Position numbers and translations under genes: made by a program
The notes under the pieces: generated by a model
Told to the model about the DNA's origin: nothing
The model's database searches: none
Seen by the model: the letters and a program-made list of their open reading frames with translations, nothing else
In this document: positions 7,910 through 16,486 of the stretch, one piece after another
Position numbering within the stretch: position 1 is the first letter of the stretch
Layout: each line of letters starts with the position of its first letter
NCBI RefSeq assembly: GCF_001999765.1
Contig: NZ_KV908323.1
Coordinates: 314,585 to 378,584 of the forward strand
Direction: 5' to 3'
DNA: 64,000 nucleotides
Origin: Sinomonas mesophila
GTDB lineage: Bacteria > Actinomycetota > Actinomycetes > Actinomycetales > Micrococcaceae

Positions 7910-8902
7910 ATGTCGCAGGAGCCGGAGCAGGACCGTGCCGGGCAGCGCGGTAACGGGCACGCGGACGGCAACGACGCCGGGTCGTCCCAGATGCCGGTCG
8001 GCGGCCCGGGGTCCGGAGGTACGGCCGGGCCCGAGAACACGTCCGCAGCAGGGCACCCGGCCGCGCCCGAGCGGCCGAGGTACAACCCGCCGTCGTACGT
8101 CCCTCCCGTGGAGGCGGACAAGGACGCCAACGCCACGGAGCCGATCCCGAGCTACCCCACGAGGCCCATCCCGCGCGACCTCCCGCCGGGCGCGCCACCC
8201 CTCCCGGGGAGGGCGGGGCCGGGGGCGGGGCAGGGCCAGCAGGAGTCCGCCCAGCAGGCCCGTGGGGCAGCCTCCGCCTCGAGCCCGCAGTCGGCGACGC
8301 CGGGTCCGCCCCAGCTCCCTCAGCCCCAACCGGGCCCGCCCCAGCCCCACGGCTATCCGGGCTATCCGGCCGGGTCGACGCCGGGCCGGCCCACCGGCTA
8401 CGCGGGTCAGCCCCAGCCGCCTGGCCAGCAGCACCCGGGCCCCCCGGCCCAGCAGCACCCCGGCTATCTCGGCCAGCAACATCCCGGCCATCCCGGCCAG
8501 CACCCCAGTGCGGCCCAGTTCCCCGGCGCCGCCCAGCCGTACTCGGGCCAGCCCTACCTGCCGCAGGGCTACCCGCAGCAGCCGTACGCCCAGGGCTACC
8601 CGGGCTACCCGCCGGCGCAGGCCTACGGCCAGCCCCTCTACTATGCCCCGATGGCGGAGCCCAAGGGCCTGAGCATCGCGGCGATGATCTGCGGGATCGC
8701 GGTCTACGCCGGCTTCGGGTTCCTCATCCTGCCGCAGATCGCGGCGGTCGTCCTGGGCCACATGGGGCTAGCGCGCGAGCCCGGCGGCCGGGGCTTCGCG
8801 ATCGCCGGGCTCGTCATGGGCTACATCGGCATCGCGCTGACCCTCGCCTTCCTGGCCTTCTTCGTCGTCTTCGCCTCGAGCCTCAACCAGTCCCCGTACT
8901 GA
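7910..8902 (+). CDS. Proline/glutamine-rich DUF4190 membrane protein
   Basis: This is a 330-residue protein whose first 245 residues are disordered and built from Pro, Gln, Gly and Tyr (many PGYPG and QQHPG units). The last 80 residues form a DUF4190 domain: two hydrophobic segments, SIAAMICGIAVYAGFGFLIL and AIAGLVMGYIGIALTLAFLA, joined by a loop with VVLGHMGL and GRGFAI. Such proteins are common in actinobacteria and have no assigned function. The ATG at 7910 follows AGGAGGGG at 7895-7902, which decides the start over the in-frame codons from 7883. The last 20 bases overlap the convergent amidase gene. Confidence 0.85.
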   Translation: MSQEPEQDRAGQRGNGHADGNDAGSSQMPVGGPGSGGTAGPENTSAAGHPAAPERPRYNPPSYVPPVEADKDANATEPIPSYPTRPIPRDLPPGAPPLPGRAGPGAGQGQQESAQQARGAASASSPQSATPGPPQLPQPQPGPPQPHGYPGYPAGSTPGRPTGYAGQPQPPGQQHPGPPAQQHPGYLGQQHPGHPGQHPSAAQFPGAAQPYSGQPYLPQGYPQQPYAQGYPGYPPAQAYGQPLYYAPMAEPKGLSIAAMICGIAVYAGFGFLILPQIAAVVLGHMGLAREPGGRGFAIAGLVMGYIGIALTLAFLAFFVVFASSLNQSPY

Positions 8903-10421
8903 CCCTCGGCACGTGCAGCAGCCGGGCGAGCCGGAGGAGGATCGCCTCCGAGCCGCCATGCCCCACGAGCTGCACCCCCGCCGGCAGGCCGGCGGCGTCC
9001 CAGTGCGTCGTCGCGACGACTGCGGGCAGCCCGCACACGTTGACCCACGAGGACCACGGCGCGAACTCGCACTGCCGGCGATAGTCATCGTCCGCCGTCG
9101 CGCGCCAGTCGGGGCCGCCGGAGAACCAGCCCACGGGCCGCGGCGACTGCGCGAGCGCGGGGGAGAGGACGGCGTCCCAGCCCGAGAGCTGCGCGACCAT
9201 GTCCCGCTCGAACCCGTGCAGGAAGACGAGCGACTCCTCGAGCTTCGCGCGGCTGCGCTGCTGGGCCCGGCGCCGGAACGCGCGCGTGAGCGGGGTCAGG
9301 AGCGGCTCCCGCGTCGGCGGGATGCGCGCCGTCCCGACGCCCGCCGTCCACGCCGCGGTGAACGCGTCGGGGTAGCGGTTGTCGAACCGCAGGTCCGCCT
9401 CGGCGACGAGGTGCCCGGCGTCCTCGAGGCGCACGACGGCGCGGCGGAGCGCCTCGTGCGCGTCGGCGTCGGGCTCGACGGGGTACCGCCCGTCCCACGG
9501 GCTCGTGAGGCTCACGGCGATCCGCAGCCGCCGGGGCTCGCGCACGACGGCGTCTGCGTACGTCCCGGCGTGGCGTGCAGCGAGTGCGCGGTTGCCGCCC
9601 AAGGCCGCGAGCGGGCCGGCGGACCCGGCCGCCGCGCCCACGGCGCCCGAGGGCGCCGCGCCCGTGAGCACGTCGAGCAGCAGGGCCGCGTCCTCGGCGC
9701 TCGCGGCGAGCGGGCCGGTCACGACGAACCGGGACGCCCCCGATTCGCCCGCGGCCTGCCCGGCCGGGACGAGCCCGCGCCCGAGCTTGAGCCCCACGAT
9801 CCCGCACGCCGCGGCCGGGATGCGGATCGACCCCCCGCCGTCGCTGCCCGCCGCGAACGGCACGAGCCCGGCGGCGACCGCCGCTGCCGAGCCGCCCGAG
9901 GACCCGCCGGAGCTCAGCGCGAGCCCGTGCGGGTTGCGCGAGGGCGGTGCGATCCGGTTCTCCGAGTACGCCGTGAGCCCGAACTCCGGCACCTGCGTCT
10001 TGCCCAGGCTCACTGCCCCCGCCGCGCGGAGGAGCGCGACGAGCGCCGAGTCAGCAGGGGCGGGGCGGGCGTCGATGGCCGCGCTGCCGTGCGTCGTGGG
10101 GACGCCCTCGACGTCGGCGAGGTCCTTGTGCGCCGTCGGCACCCCGTGCAGGGGCGGGAGCTCGTCGAGGCGGCCGTCCCGCGCGAGGCGCGCGTGCAGC
10201 GCGTCGGCCGCCGCGGCGTCGTCGAGCGCGCGTTCGGCCGTGACCCTGACGAATGCGCCGAGGAGTCGGTTGCGGTCCTCGATCCGGGCCAGGAAGTGCG
10301 CTGCGGCCTCGCGCGCCGAGACTTCCCCGGAACGCAGCGCGTCCCGCAGCGCGAGCGCGGACCCCGGCCACGCATCCCCGGCGGGGTCCGCGCACGGGAG
10401 GCGGCCGGCGTCGTCTGTCAC
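8883..10421 (-). CDS. Amidase signature family hydrolase
   Basis: This is a 512-residue Ser-cisSer-Lys amidase. The catalytic Lys is K99 in HGVPTAHKD. The Gly/Ser-rich signature SSGGSSGGSAAAVAAG (about 170-185) holds the cis-Ser, and GSDGGGSIRIPA (about 192-203) the nucleophile. These enzymes hydrolyse linear amides; sequence alone does not tell whether the substrate is an amino-acid amide, a nitrile-derived amide or an aryl amide. There is no sign of a gatB/gatC partner, so a tRNA amidotransferase role is unlikely. The start chosen is the GTG at 10421, six bases after a good -10 element (TATAGT), implying leaderless translation. A TTG at 10463 in frame is possible but would almost reach the divergent rhodanese gene. 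Confidence 0.85.
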   Translation of the reverse strand: MTDDAGRLPCADPAGDAWPGSALALRDALRSGEVSAREAAAHFLARIEDRNRLLGAFVRVTAERALDDAAAADALHARLARDGRLDELPPLHGVPTAHKDLADVEGVPTTHGSAAIDARPAPADSALVALLRAAGAVSLGKTQVPEFGLTAYSENRIAPPSRNPHGLALSSGGSSGGSAAAVAAGLVPFAAGSDGGGSIRIPAAACGIVGLKLGRGLVPAGQAAGESGASRFVVTGPLAASAEDAALLLDVLTGAAPSGAVGAAAGSAGPLAALGGNRALAARHAGTYADAVVREPRRLRIAVSLTSPWDGRYPVEPDADAHEALRRAVVRLEDAGHLVAEADLRFDNRYPDAFTAAWTAGVGTARIPPTREPLLTPLTRAFRRRAQQRSRAKLEESLVFLHGFERDMVAQLSGWDAVLSPALAQSPRPVGWFSGGPDWRATADDDYRRQCEFAPWSSWVNVCGLPAVVATTHWDAAGLPAGVQLVGHGGSEAILLRLARLLHVPRVSTGTG

Positions 10422-10427
10422 CGGGCC

Positions 10428-10437
10428 ACTATAGGCT
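10428..10437. promoter_or_regulatory. Overlapping divergent -10 elements between amidase and rhodanese genes
   Basis: ACTATA at 10428-10433 reads TATAGT on the minus strand, six bases before the amidase GTG. TAGGCT at 10432-10437 is a plausible plus-strand -10 element for the rhodanese-pheA operon, whose AGGAGG site is at 10455-10460. The two sets overlap, so the polymerase probably cannot occupy both at once. Matching -35 hexamers are poor on both strands. Confidence 0.5.
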
Positions 10438-10465
10438 GGAGTCAGCACGGTGTTAGGAGGCAACC

Positions 10466-10792
10466 ATGGCTGATTTCGAGACCGTCAGCGTCGACGCGCT
10501 GCCGGGGACGGTGACCCTGCTCGACGTCCGCGAGGACTACGAGTGGGAGGCGGGCCACGCCGAGAACGCGGTGCACATCCCCATGGACCAGATCCCCGCC
10601 CGGCTCGACGAGCTCGACCCGGACGAGGACCTGTTCGTCATCTGCCGCACGGGCGGCCGGTCCGCGCGCGTCGCGCACTGGCTCGTCGCGCACGGCTACT
10701 CGGCCATGAATGTCGCCGGCGGCATGGATGCGTGGCTCACGGCGGGGAGGCCGATCGTGTCCGAGAACGGCCAGACGCCCGCGGTCATCTGA
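10466..10792 (+). CDS. Single-domain rhodanese-like sulfurtransferase
   Basis: This is a 108-residue cytoplasmic rhodanese domain. LLDVREDYEWEAGHAENAVHIPM is the N-terminal CH2A-type motif. The active-site loop is CRTGGRSARVA with the persulfide-carrying Cys60. The C-terminal NVAGGMDAWLTAG is the usual closing motif. GlpE/PspE-sized proteins of this kind carry sulfane sulfur, but the acceptor is not evident. AGGAGG lies at 10455-10460, five bases before the ATG. pheA starts one base after the stop, so the two genes share a transcript; the functional link to phenylalanine synthesis is unclear. Confidence 0.9.
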   Translation: MADFETVSVDALPGTVTLLDVREDYEWEAGHAENAVHIPMDQIPARLDELDPDEDLFVICRTGGRSARVAHWLVAHGYSAMNVAGGMDAWLTAGRPIVSENGQTPAVI

Positions 10793-10793
10793 C

Positions 10794-11747
10794 GTGGCGG
10801 ACCTGACCTACACCTTCCTCGGCCCCGAGGGCACCTTCACCGAGGCGGCCCTGCTCAAGGTCCCGGGCTCCCGCGACGCCCGGCGCATCCCCGCCCCCAA
10901 CGTCAACGCGGCGCTCGACGCCGTCCGCTCGGGCGAGGCCGACGCCGCCATGGTGCCGATCGAGAACTCCGTCGAGGGCGGCGTCACCGCGACCCTCGAC
11001 GCGATCTCCACGGGCCCCGAGCTGCGGATCGTGCGCGAGGAGGTCGTGCCGATCACCTTCGTGCTCGTGGCCCGCCCCGGGACGCGGACAGCGGACGTGC
11101 GCCGGATCGCGACGCACGGGCACGCCTGGGCACAGTGCCGCGGCTGGGCGGCGGCCAACGCGCCCGACGCCGTGCACCTCGCCTCGAGCTCGACGGCGGC
11201 CGGTGCCCTCGCGCTCCTCGAGCCCGCCTCCCGGCCCGGGGATGCGGCGATCTGCGCGCCCATCGTCGCCGAGGAGCACCCCGAACTCGCGGTCCTCGCG
11301 ACGGACATCGGGGACAACCCCGGCGCCGTCACGCGGTTCATCCTCGTCTCGCGGCCGGGGCCGCTCCCGCCACGCACGGGAGCGGACAAGACGACCGTCG
11401 CCGTGCCCCTGCCGGAGGACCGTCCCGGCGCGCTCATGGAGATCCTCGAGCAGTTCGCCGCCCGCGGAGTCAACCTGTCCCGCATCGAGTCACGGCCTAC
11501 GGGCCAGTACCTCGGGCACTACTTCTTCAGCATCGACGTCGACGGCCACGCCCAGGACGCGCGCGTGGCGGACGCGCTCGCGGGCCTGCACCGGATCAGC
11601 CCCGAGACCCGCTTCCTCGGCTCGTACCCGCGCACCGACGGCGCCGAGCCGCACGTCGCAGCGCACGTGTCCGACGGCGCGTTCGCCGCCGCCCGCTCGT
11701 GGGTCGAGGGGATCCTGGCGCCTGAACGGGCTGCGCCGGGCGGATGA
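10794..11747 (+). CDS. pheA: Prephenate dehydratase
   Basis: This 317-residue enzyme converts prephenate to phenylpyruvate in phenylalanine synthesis. TYTFLGPEGTFTEAAL opens the periplasmic-binding-like catalytic domain. VPIENSVEGGVTATLD and the TRFILVSR region (about 175-185) are the other catalytic-domain signatures. A C-terminal ACT domain (about 200-285; VPLPEDRPGALMEILEQFAA and SRIESRPTGQYLGHYFF) gives feedback inhibition by phenylalanine. This is the stand-alone actinobacterial form with no chorismate mutase domain. The GTG at 10794 is one base after the rhodanese stop; an upstream frame extension has no motif and overlaps that gene. Confidence 0.93.
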   Translation: MADLTYTFLGPEGTFTEAALLKVPGSRDARRIPAPNVNAALDAVRSGEADAAMVPIENSVEGGVTATLDAISTGPELRIVREEVVPITFVLVARPGTRTADVRRIATHGHAWAQCRGWAAANAPDAVHLASSSTAAGALALLEPASRPGDAAICAPIVAEEHPELAVLATDIGDNPGAVTRFILVSRPGPLPPRTGADKTTVAVPLPEDRPGALMEILEQFAARGVNLSRIESRPTGQYLGHYFFSIDVDGHAQDARVADALAGLHRISPETRFLGSYPRTDGAEPHVAAHVSDGAFAAARSWVEGILAPERAAPGG

Positions 11748-11762
11748 GGGGCGCCGAAGCCC

Positions 11763-12812
11763 CTACGCGACCCGCACGAGGAGGTTCGCCGGGTGCACCT
11801 CGACGCGGATCTCGGTCGCAGCGCCCGTGACGTCGCCGTCGACCTGGGTCTGGATCGGCTCGGCGCTGCGGATGGTGACCTCCCGCGCGCCGTAGGAGGC
11901 CATGACGGCGAGCTGGCGCTTGTGCTGGACGAGCACCTTGACGTACATCGAGACCCAGCCGATGAGGCTGCGCGGGCTCATGACGACGACGTCGAGCACG
12001 CCGTCGTCGATGTACGCCTCGGGGATGAAGTCCACCCCGCCTGGGAGCTTGCTGCAGTTCGCGAAGAGCACCGCGCGGACGCGGCGCGCCTGGAAGTCGG
12101 CGCCGTCGAGCGCGATCTCCACGCGCTTGCGCGCCCTGCCCGGCATGTGCCGGATGCCCGCCTCGGTGTACGCGATCCAGCCGACGGCCTTCTTGAGGTC
12201 CTCGTTCATGTCGCCGAGCACCTCTGCGTCCATCCCGACGCCGGCGATGACGAGGAACGTGTGGGTCGACACCTCACCGGTCTCGGAGTTCGCGAGCCGC
12301 ATCGAGGCCGTGTCGATGCGCCGCTGCCGCCCGAACACGGCGGTGTGCACGCAGTGGGCCAGCCGCGTGACGTCGAGGTCGAGGTTGCGCGCGAGCAGGT
12401 TGCCCGTGCCCAGGGGGACGAGCCCCATGGGCACGTCCGTGCCCGCGAGGCCCTCGGCGACGACCCGCACGGTGCCGTCGCCGCCGCAGGCGATGACGAC
12501 GTCGGCGCCCGCCGCGATCGCGTCCCGCACCATCGAGTGCCCCGGGTCCGTGGCGATCGTCTCGAAGACGAGGGGAGCGGGCCAGCCCGCGCCCCGGCAC
12601 GCGGCTTCGACGAGGACCCGCGCCTCCTGCGCGCGGTCCTTGACGGGGTTGAGGACGACCGCAATCTGCTGCGGCCCCGGCGCGGGCGCCGTGGCCGGCT
12701 CCGCGACCGCCGAGCGTGCATGCTGCTCGGCGAGCCGGCGCACGCCCCACCAGCTGGCCACGGCGAAGCCGCCGGCCACAAGGAGGACGCTCGCAATGAT
12801 GAGGTTGCGCAT
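11763..12812 (-). CDS. Diacylglycerol kinase-family lipid kinase
   Basis: This is a 349-residue DagK/sphingosine-kinase-type lipid kinase. The nucleotide-binding signature is ACGGDGTVRVVAEGL (about 108-122), followed by PLGTGNLLARNLDL. QIAVVLNPVKDR (about 49-60) starts the catalytic domain. Residues 3-22 form one N-terminal membrane segment, which is unusual in the plain DgkB type but common in actinobacterial homologues; the kinase would face the cytoplasm. The substrate may be diacylglycerol or another membrane lipid (some homologues make the PI precursor phosphate). It is convergent with pheA (15 bases apart) and divergent from serS. Confidence 0.88.
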   Translation of the reverse strand: MRNLIIASVLLVAGGFAVASWWGVRRLAEQHARSAVAEPATAPAPGPQQIAVVLNPVKDRAQEARVLVEAACRGAGWPAPLVFETIATDPGHSMVRDAIAAGADVVIACGGDGTVRVVAEGLAGTDVPMGLVPLGTGNLLARNLDLDVTRLAHCVHTAVFGRQRRIDTASMRLANSETGEVSTHTFLVIAGVGMDAEVLGDMNEDLKKAVGWIAYTEAGIRHMPGRARKRVEIALDGADFQARRVRAVLFANCSKLPGGVDFIPEAYIDDGVLDVVVMSPRSLIGWVSMYVKVLVQHKRQLAVMASYGAREVTIRSAEPIQTQVDGDVTGAATEIRVEVHPANLLVRVA

Positions 12813-12858
12813 GGTGTTCTCACTTTAGCGCCGCGCGGCTCCGGCTAGTCTTGGACTC

Positions 12859-14145
12859 GTGATCGACGTCAAGGACCTCACCGAGAACCCCGAGAAGTAC
12901 CGAACCAGCCAGCGCGCCCGCGGGGCGGACGAAGCGCTGGTGGACCGGATCATCTCCGCCGATTCCCGCCGTCGTGCGTCCCTGATTGAGTACGAGACGC
13001 TGCGCGCTGAGCAGAACGCGTTCGGCAAGAAGGTCGCGGCCGCGAAGGGCGAGGAGAAGCAGGCCCTGCTCGCCGAGGTCAAGGACCTCGCCGCGCGGGT
13101 CAAGAAGGCCCAGGCCTCTGCCGACGAGGCGCAGGTCGAGATGGACGAGCTCATGCGGACCGTCCCGAACCTCATCATCGAGGGGGTTCCGGCTGGCGGG
13201 GAGGACGACTACGTCGTCGTCAAGACTGTCGGGGTCCCGCGGGACTTCTCCGTGGAGGGCTTCGAGCCGCGCGACCACCTTGAGATCGGCGAGCTCATCG
13301 GCGCGATCGACATGGAGCGGGGCGCCAAGGTCTCCGGCTCGCGGTTCTACTTCCTCAAGGGCGCGGGCGCCCGGCTCGAGATCGCCCTCCTGCAGATGGC
13401 CATGGACCAGGCCGTCCGGGCCGGCTTCATCCCGATGATCACGCCGACGCTCGTGCGGCCCGAGACGATGCAGGGGACCGGCTTCGACGTCTCGCACGAC
13501 GCCGAGATCTACCGCCTCGCCGAGGACGACCTCTACCTCGTGGGGACCTCCGAAGTGGCCCTCGCCGGATACCACGCCGACGAGATCATGGACCTCGCCG
13601 ACGGGCCGGTGCGCTACGCCGGCTGGTCCTCGTGCTATCGACGCGAGGCCGGCTCGCACGGCAAGGACACGCGCGGGATCATCCGCGTGCACCAGTTCAA
13701 CAAGGTCGAGATGTTCTCCTACGTGCCCATGGAGGAGGCCGAGGCCGAGCACGCCCGGCTGCTCGCGTGGGAGGAGGAGATGCTCGCGAAGGTCGAGCTG
13801 CCGTACCGCGTGATCGACACGGCCGCCGGCGACCTCGGCATGAGCGCGGCCCGGAAGTTCGACTGCGAGGCGTGGGTCCCGACCCAGGGCCGGTACCGCG
13901 AGCTGACCTCGACCTCGAACTGCACGGGCTTCCAGGCCCGCCGGCTCAACGTGCGCGAGCGCGTGTTCGACGCCGAGGGGTCGCCGAAGGGGACCCGCAC
14001 CGTCGCGACCCTCAACGGGACCCTCGCGACGACGCGCTGGATCGTGGCGATCCTCGAGCACCACCAGAACGCCGACGGCTCCGTGACCGTCCCCGCAGCC
14101 CTGCGCCCGTACCTCGGCGGCCAGGAGGTCCTCCCGGTCCTCTAG
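12859..14145 (+). CDS. serS: Seryl-tRNA synthetase
   Basis: This is a 428-residue class II synthetase that charges tRNA-Ser and tRNA-Sec. The N-terminal coiled coil (about 25-100, rich in Lys, Glu and Ala) reaches out to the tRNA long arm. The catalytic core has motif 1 around [12 protein letters not shown], motif 2 [15 protein letters not shown], and motif 3 ending in [23 protein letters not shown]. Length and order are standard. The start is a GTG at 12859 giving [15 protein letters not shown]; there is no convincing ribosome site, and TAGTCT lies 11 bases upstream, so it may be leaderless. A strong inverted-repeat hairpin begins 45 bases after the stop. Confidence 0.96.
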   Translation: MIDVKDLTENPEKYRTSQRARGADEALVDRIISADSRRRASLIEYETLRAEQNAFGKKVAAAKGEEKQALLAEVKDLAARVKKAQASADEAQVEMDELMRTVPNLIIEGVPAGGEDDYVVVKTVGVPRDFSVEGFEPRDHLEIGELIGAIDMERGAKVSGSRFYFLKGAGARLEIALLQMAMDQAVRAGFIPMITPTLVRPETMQGTGFDVSHDAEIYRLAEDDLYLVGTSEVALAGYHADEIMDLADGPVRYAGWSSCYRREAGSHGKDTRGIIRVHQFNKVEMFSYVPMEEAEAEHARLLAWEEEMLAKVELPYRVIDTAAGDLGMSAARKFDCEAWVPTQGRYRELTSTSNCTGFQARRLNVRERVFDAEGSPKGTRTVATLNGTLATTRWIVAILEHHQNADGSVTVPAALRPYLGGQEVLPVL

Positions 14146-14189
14146 CGCTCCCGGCGCCGTCGCCCGCTCGTTCACCGGGCTGTCGAAAA

Positions 14190-14251
14190 TGCCCCGTGTT
14201 TCGGACAATTCCCCCCGCTTCGGGACGGGGCATCTTCCGAAACACGGGGCA
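14190..14251. repeat. 62-base perfect inverted repeat, left bracket of the AbiEi-like gene
   Basis: TGCCCCGTGTTTCGGA at 14190-14205 is matched exactly by its reverse complement at 14236-14251. The 30-base middle contains CCCCGC, CTTCGG and a GGGGC run that can fold further. The same element of identical length recurs at 15401-15462, so the pair brackets the AbiEi-like gene. It follows serS by 44 bases and may end its transcript, although no T-run follows. Confidence 0.85.
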
Positions 14252-14333
14252 CCATCGTCCCCCTTGCGAGAGTTATGCACAGATGAGCGGATCGCAGTAG
14301 CAGGCCGAGTGGCCACGCGCTTGGCTTGCACTC

Positions 14334-15371
14334 ATGAAGTTCCCCCGGGTGACGTTCCTCAGCTCCGCGGCGGAGTACCGCACGGCCAGAACGCCGCGCC
14401 AGCTCAGCCAGGACTACGCTGCCGGACGGCTGGTCCGCCTGAGGCGCGGGGTCTACCTGGAGGCTGAGGAGTGGCTCTCCGGCACCGGCGCGGACCGGTA
14501 TGCGATCACGACGGCGTCGCTGGCCGTGAGCGGGAAGGCGCCCGTTCTCTGCCGGGAGACGGCACTCATGGCGTGGGGCATCGAGCTCGCACGGATCCCG
14601 ACGCACGTCCGCTACCGCACCGCCAGGCGCCCCGAGGTCGGAGCCATTCCGCCGCGAAGGATCTATGGCAACGAGGCGGCGGCCCGTGAGACCTGGCTCA
14701 AGTCACCCCGGAAGGCGTCCGGGGCACTCCCGACGGGCTTCCCCGACGCGAAGCACCATTGGGAGCCGGGGTCCTCCACGGAACTGCTGCTGCCGCATCT
14801 CGGCCTCACCCTCCCCCTCGAGCCCTTCGATGCTGTCTTCGCGGACACGCTCCACCGGCTCCCTTTCACGGAGGCAGTCGTCATCGCGGACGCGCTCGTG
14901 GCCGGCAGGGCCGGGCCGAAAGTGCGTCGGACACGCGAGCAGCTCCAGTCCCTTTGCGATGCGATGACCAACGCTAGCGCCCGCGCCCGTACGGCCTTCG
15001 TTCTCAGTTTCGCGGACGGCGCCTCTGAATCCGTCGGAGAGTCCTTCAGCCGGGCCCTCATGTGGAAGCTGGGATTCGAGATGCCCGAGCTCCAGTTCTG
15101 GGTGACCCGCGATGGCCGGCGCATCGCCCGGGTGGACTACGTGTGGCCCAGGATCCGGCTCACCGGCGAGTTCGACGGCCTCGTGAAGTACCTGAGGTCC
15201 CAGGAGCTGAGCGGGAAGGCAGCGGCCGAGGTCGTCGTCGAGGAGAAGCGGCGTGAGGACGAGGTGCGTGCGTGCGGATACGGCATGGTCCGTTGGGTGT
15301 GGGCCGACCTCCTCGAGCCGGAGCGGTTCGCCGCGATCCTTCATCGGGCGGGAGTGCCTCATCGGCAGTGA
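14334..15371 (+). CDS. AbiEi antitoxin-like protein with a restriction-endonuclease-like C-terminal domain
   Basis: This 345-residue protein is of a type common in actinobacteria. The N-terminal 70 residues (YRTARTPRQLSQDYAAGRLVRLRRGVYL) look like the winged helix seen in AbiEi antitoxins. The C-terminal part (about 225-330) has the order ESVGESFSR, then ARVDYVWP and GEFDGLVKY, then VVEEKRREDEVRACGY, which resembles the E-D-EXK arrangement of DUF559/Vsr-like nuclease folds. No AbiEii toxin gene is next to it, so it is an orphan. One sampled line is about 67% GC, lower than neighbours. Near-identical hairpin repeats flank it, so it may have been inserted as a unit. Function is not known. Confidence 0.7.
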   Translation: MKFPRVTFLSSAAEYRTARTPRQLSQDYAAGRLVRLRRGVYLEAEEWLSGTGADRYAITTASLAVSGKAPVLCRETALMAWGIELARIPTHVRYRTARRPEVGAIPPRRIYGNEAAARETWLKSPRKASGALPTGFPDAKHHWEPGSSTELLLPHLGLTLPLEPFDAVFADTLHRLPFTEAVVIADALVAGRAGPKVRRTREQLQSLCDAMTNASARARTAFVLSFADGASESVGESFSRALMWKLGFEMPELQFWVTRDGRRIARVDYVWPRIRLTGEFDGLVKYLRSQELSGKAAAEVVVEEKRREDEVRACGYGMVRWVWADLLEPERFAAILHRAGVPHRQ

Positions 15372-15400
15372 CGCGTGCAGTGACGAGCGACCACCGCTTC

Positions 15401-15462
15401 TGCCCCGTGTTTCGGAAAATGCCCTCCGCTGGGGGACGGGGCATTCTCCGAAACTCGGGGCA
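15401..15462. repeat. 62-base inverted repeat, right bracket of the AbiEi-like gene
   Basis: The left arm 15401-15416 is identical to that of the element at 14190. The right arm at 15447-15462 has one mismatch (CTCGG where CACGG is expected). The middle also has TGCCC and GGGGCA sub-arms. It lies 29 bases after the AbiEi-like stop, in the same orientation as the first copy. Confidence 0.85.
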
Positions 15463-15592
15463 TCTTCATGCGGATCTCGCCCCGAGTGAATACCCACACT
15501 GTGGGCAGGGCTGTGAGTATTCACTCCGTGTTCACGGGCCGTGTGGCTGGGGTCCTTCAGGACCTCCGGTAACCGGTGTTCTACTATTGCCT

Positions 15593-16429
15593 ATGACTAC
15601 AACGCTGAATGCTGGCATCGAAGACCAGCTCAAGATGACAAACCGCAAGCTCATCGGCCTCGACGTGGACGGCACCCTCGTCGACCACTACGGCCACATG
15701 TCGCCCGCCATCCGCGAGGTCGGCAACGCCGTCGTCGCCGCTGGCCACGAGGTGGTCGTGGCCACGGGTCGCTCGTTGGGCGCGACCCTGCCCATCGTGG
15801 AGCTGCTCGGGATCGAGCGAGGGTACGCCGTCTGCAGCAACGGCGGCGTCACCGTGCGCATCAACGCGGGCTCCAACGGCGGCTACGAGGTCATCGACCG
15901 CCGCTCCTTCAACCCCGCGCCTGCCCTCAAGGCCCTCCGCCACCGCCTGCCCAACGCGAAGTACGCGCTCGAGGACATCGGCGGGAACTTCCTCTCGACC
16001 GAGCGCTTCCAGGATGCGAGCTTCGGCGTCGAGGCCACGGGCGTGACCTTCGAGGAGCTCCTCGACGCGACCGCCGTCCGTCTCGTCGTCTTCTCCACCG
16101 ACTCCACGGCCGAGGAGTTCGGCGACGCCGTAGAGTCAATCGGCCTGCATGGTGTCACTTACTCCGTCGGCTGGACGGCGTGGCTCGACATCGCCGCCCA
16201 GGGCGTCACGAAGGCGAGCGGGCTCGAGGTGCTGCGCGCCCAGCTCGGCGTCGCGATCGAGGACACCCTCACGATCGGCGACGGCCGCAACGACATCGAG
16301 ATGCTCCAGTGGGCCGGCCGCGGCGTCGCGATGGGCCAGGCCCCCGACGAGGTCAAGGCCGCCGCCGACGAGATCACCACCACCGTCGAGGAGGATGGCG
16401 CCGCCGCGATCCTCCGCTCGCTCCTCTAG
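15593..16429 (+). CDS. Cof-type HAD-IIB family hydrolase (phosphatase)
   Basis: This is a 278-residue haloacid-dehalogenase-fold phosphatase. Motif I is DVDGTLVD (nucleophile Asp24) and motif II is ATGRS. The Lys of motif III lies in TKASGLEVL, and motif IV is GDGRNDIEML near residue 225. The cap sits between motifs II and III, the Cof/type IIB layout. Such enzymes act on sugar phosphates, flavin nucleotides or similar small molecules; the substrate cannot be told. TACTAT at 15582-15587 lies five bases before the ATG, suggesting a leaderless message. A second ATG at 15635, just before the core fold, is an alternative start. Confidence 0.87.
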   Translation: MTTTLNAGIEDQLKMTNRKLIGLDVDGTLVDHYGHMSPAIREVGNAVVAAGHEVVVATGRSLGATLPIVELLGIERGYAVCSNGGVTVRINAGSNGGYEVIDRRSFNPAPALKALRHRLPNAKYALEDIGGNFLSTERFQDASFGVEATGVTFEELLDATAVRLVVFSTDSTAEEFGDAVESIGLHGVTYSVGWTAWLDIAAQGVTKASGLEVLRAQLGVAIEDTLTIGDGRNDIEMLQWAGRGVAMGQAPDEVKAAADEITTTVEEDGAAAILRSLL

Positions 16430-16486
16430 CCCGCCGGCGGGCGGGTCAGGCCCCCGCGCACGACGGCGCGTGTCCGCTTGGGCCGG

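Noticed and set aside
14190-15462. Transposon or MITE with terminal inverted repeats
   Set aside because: Each hairpin is a complete inverted repeat and both copies have the same orientation. No target-site duplication or transposase was seen, so a cassette flanked by repeats is the most that can be said.
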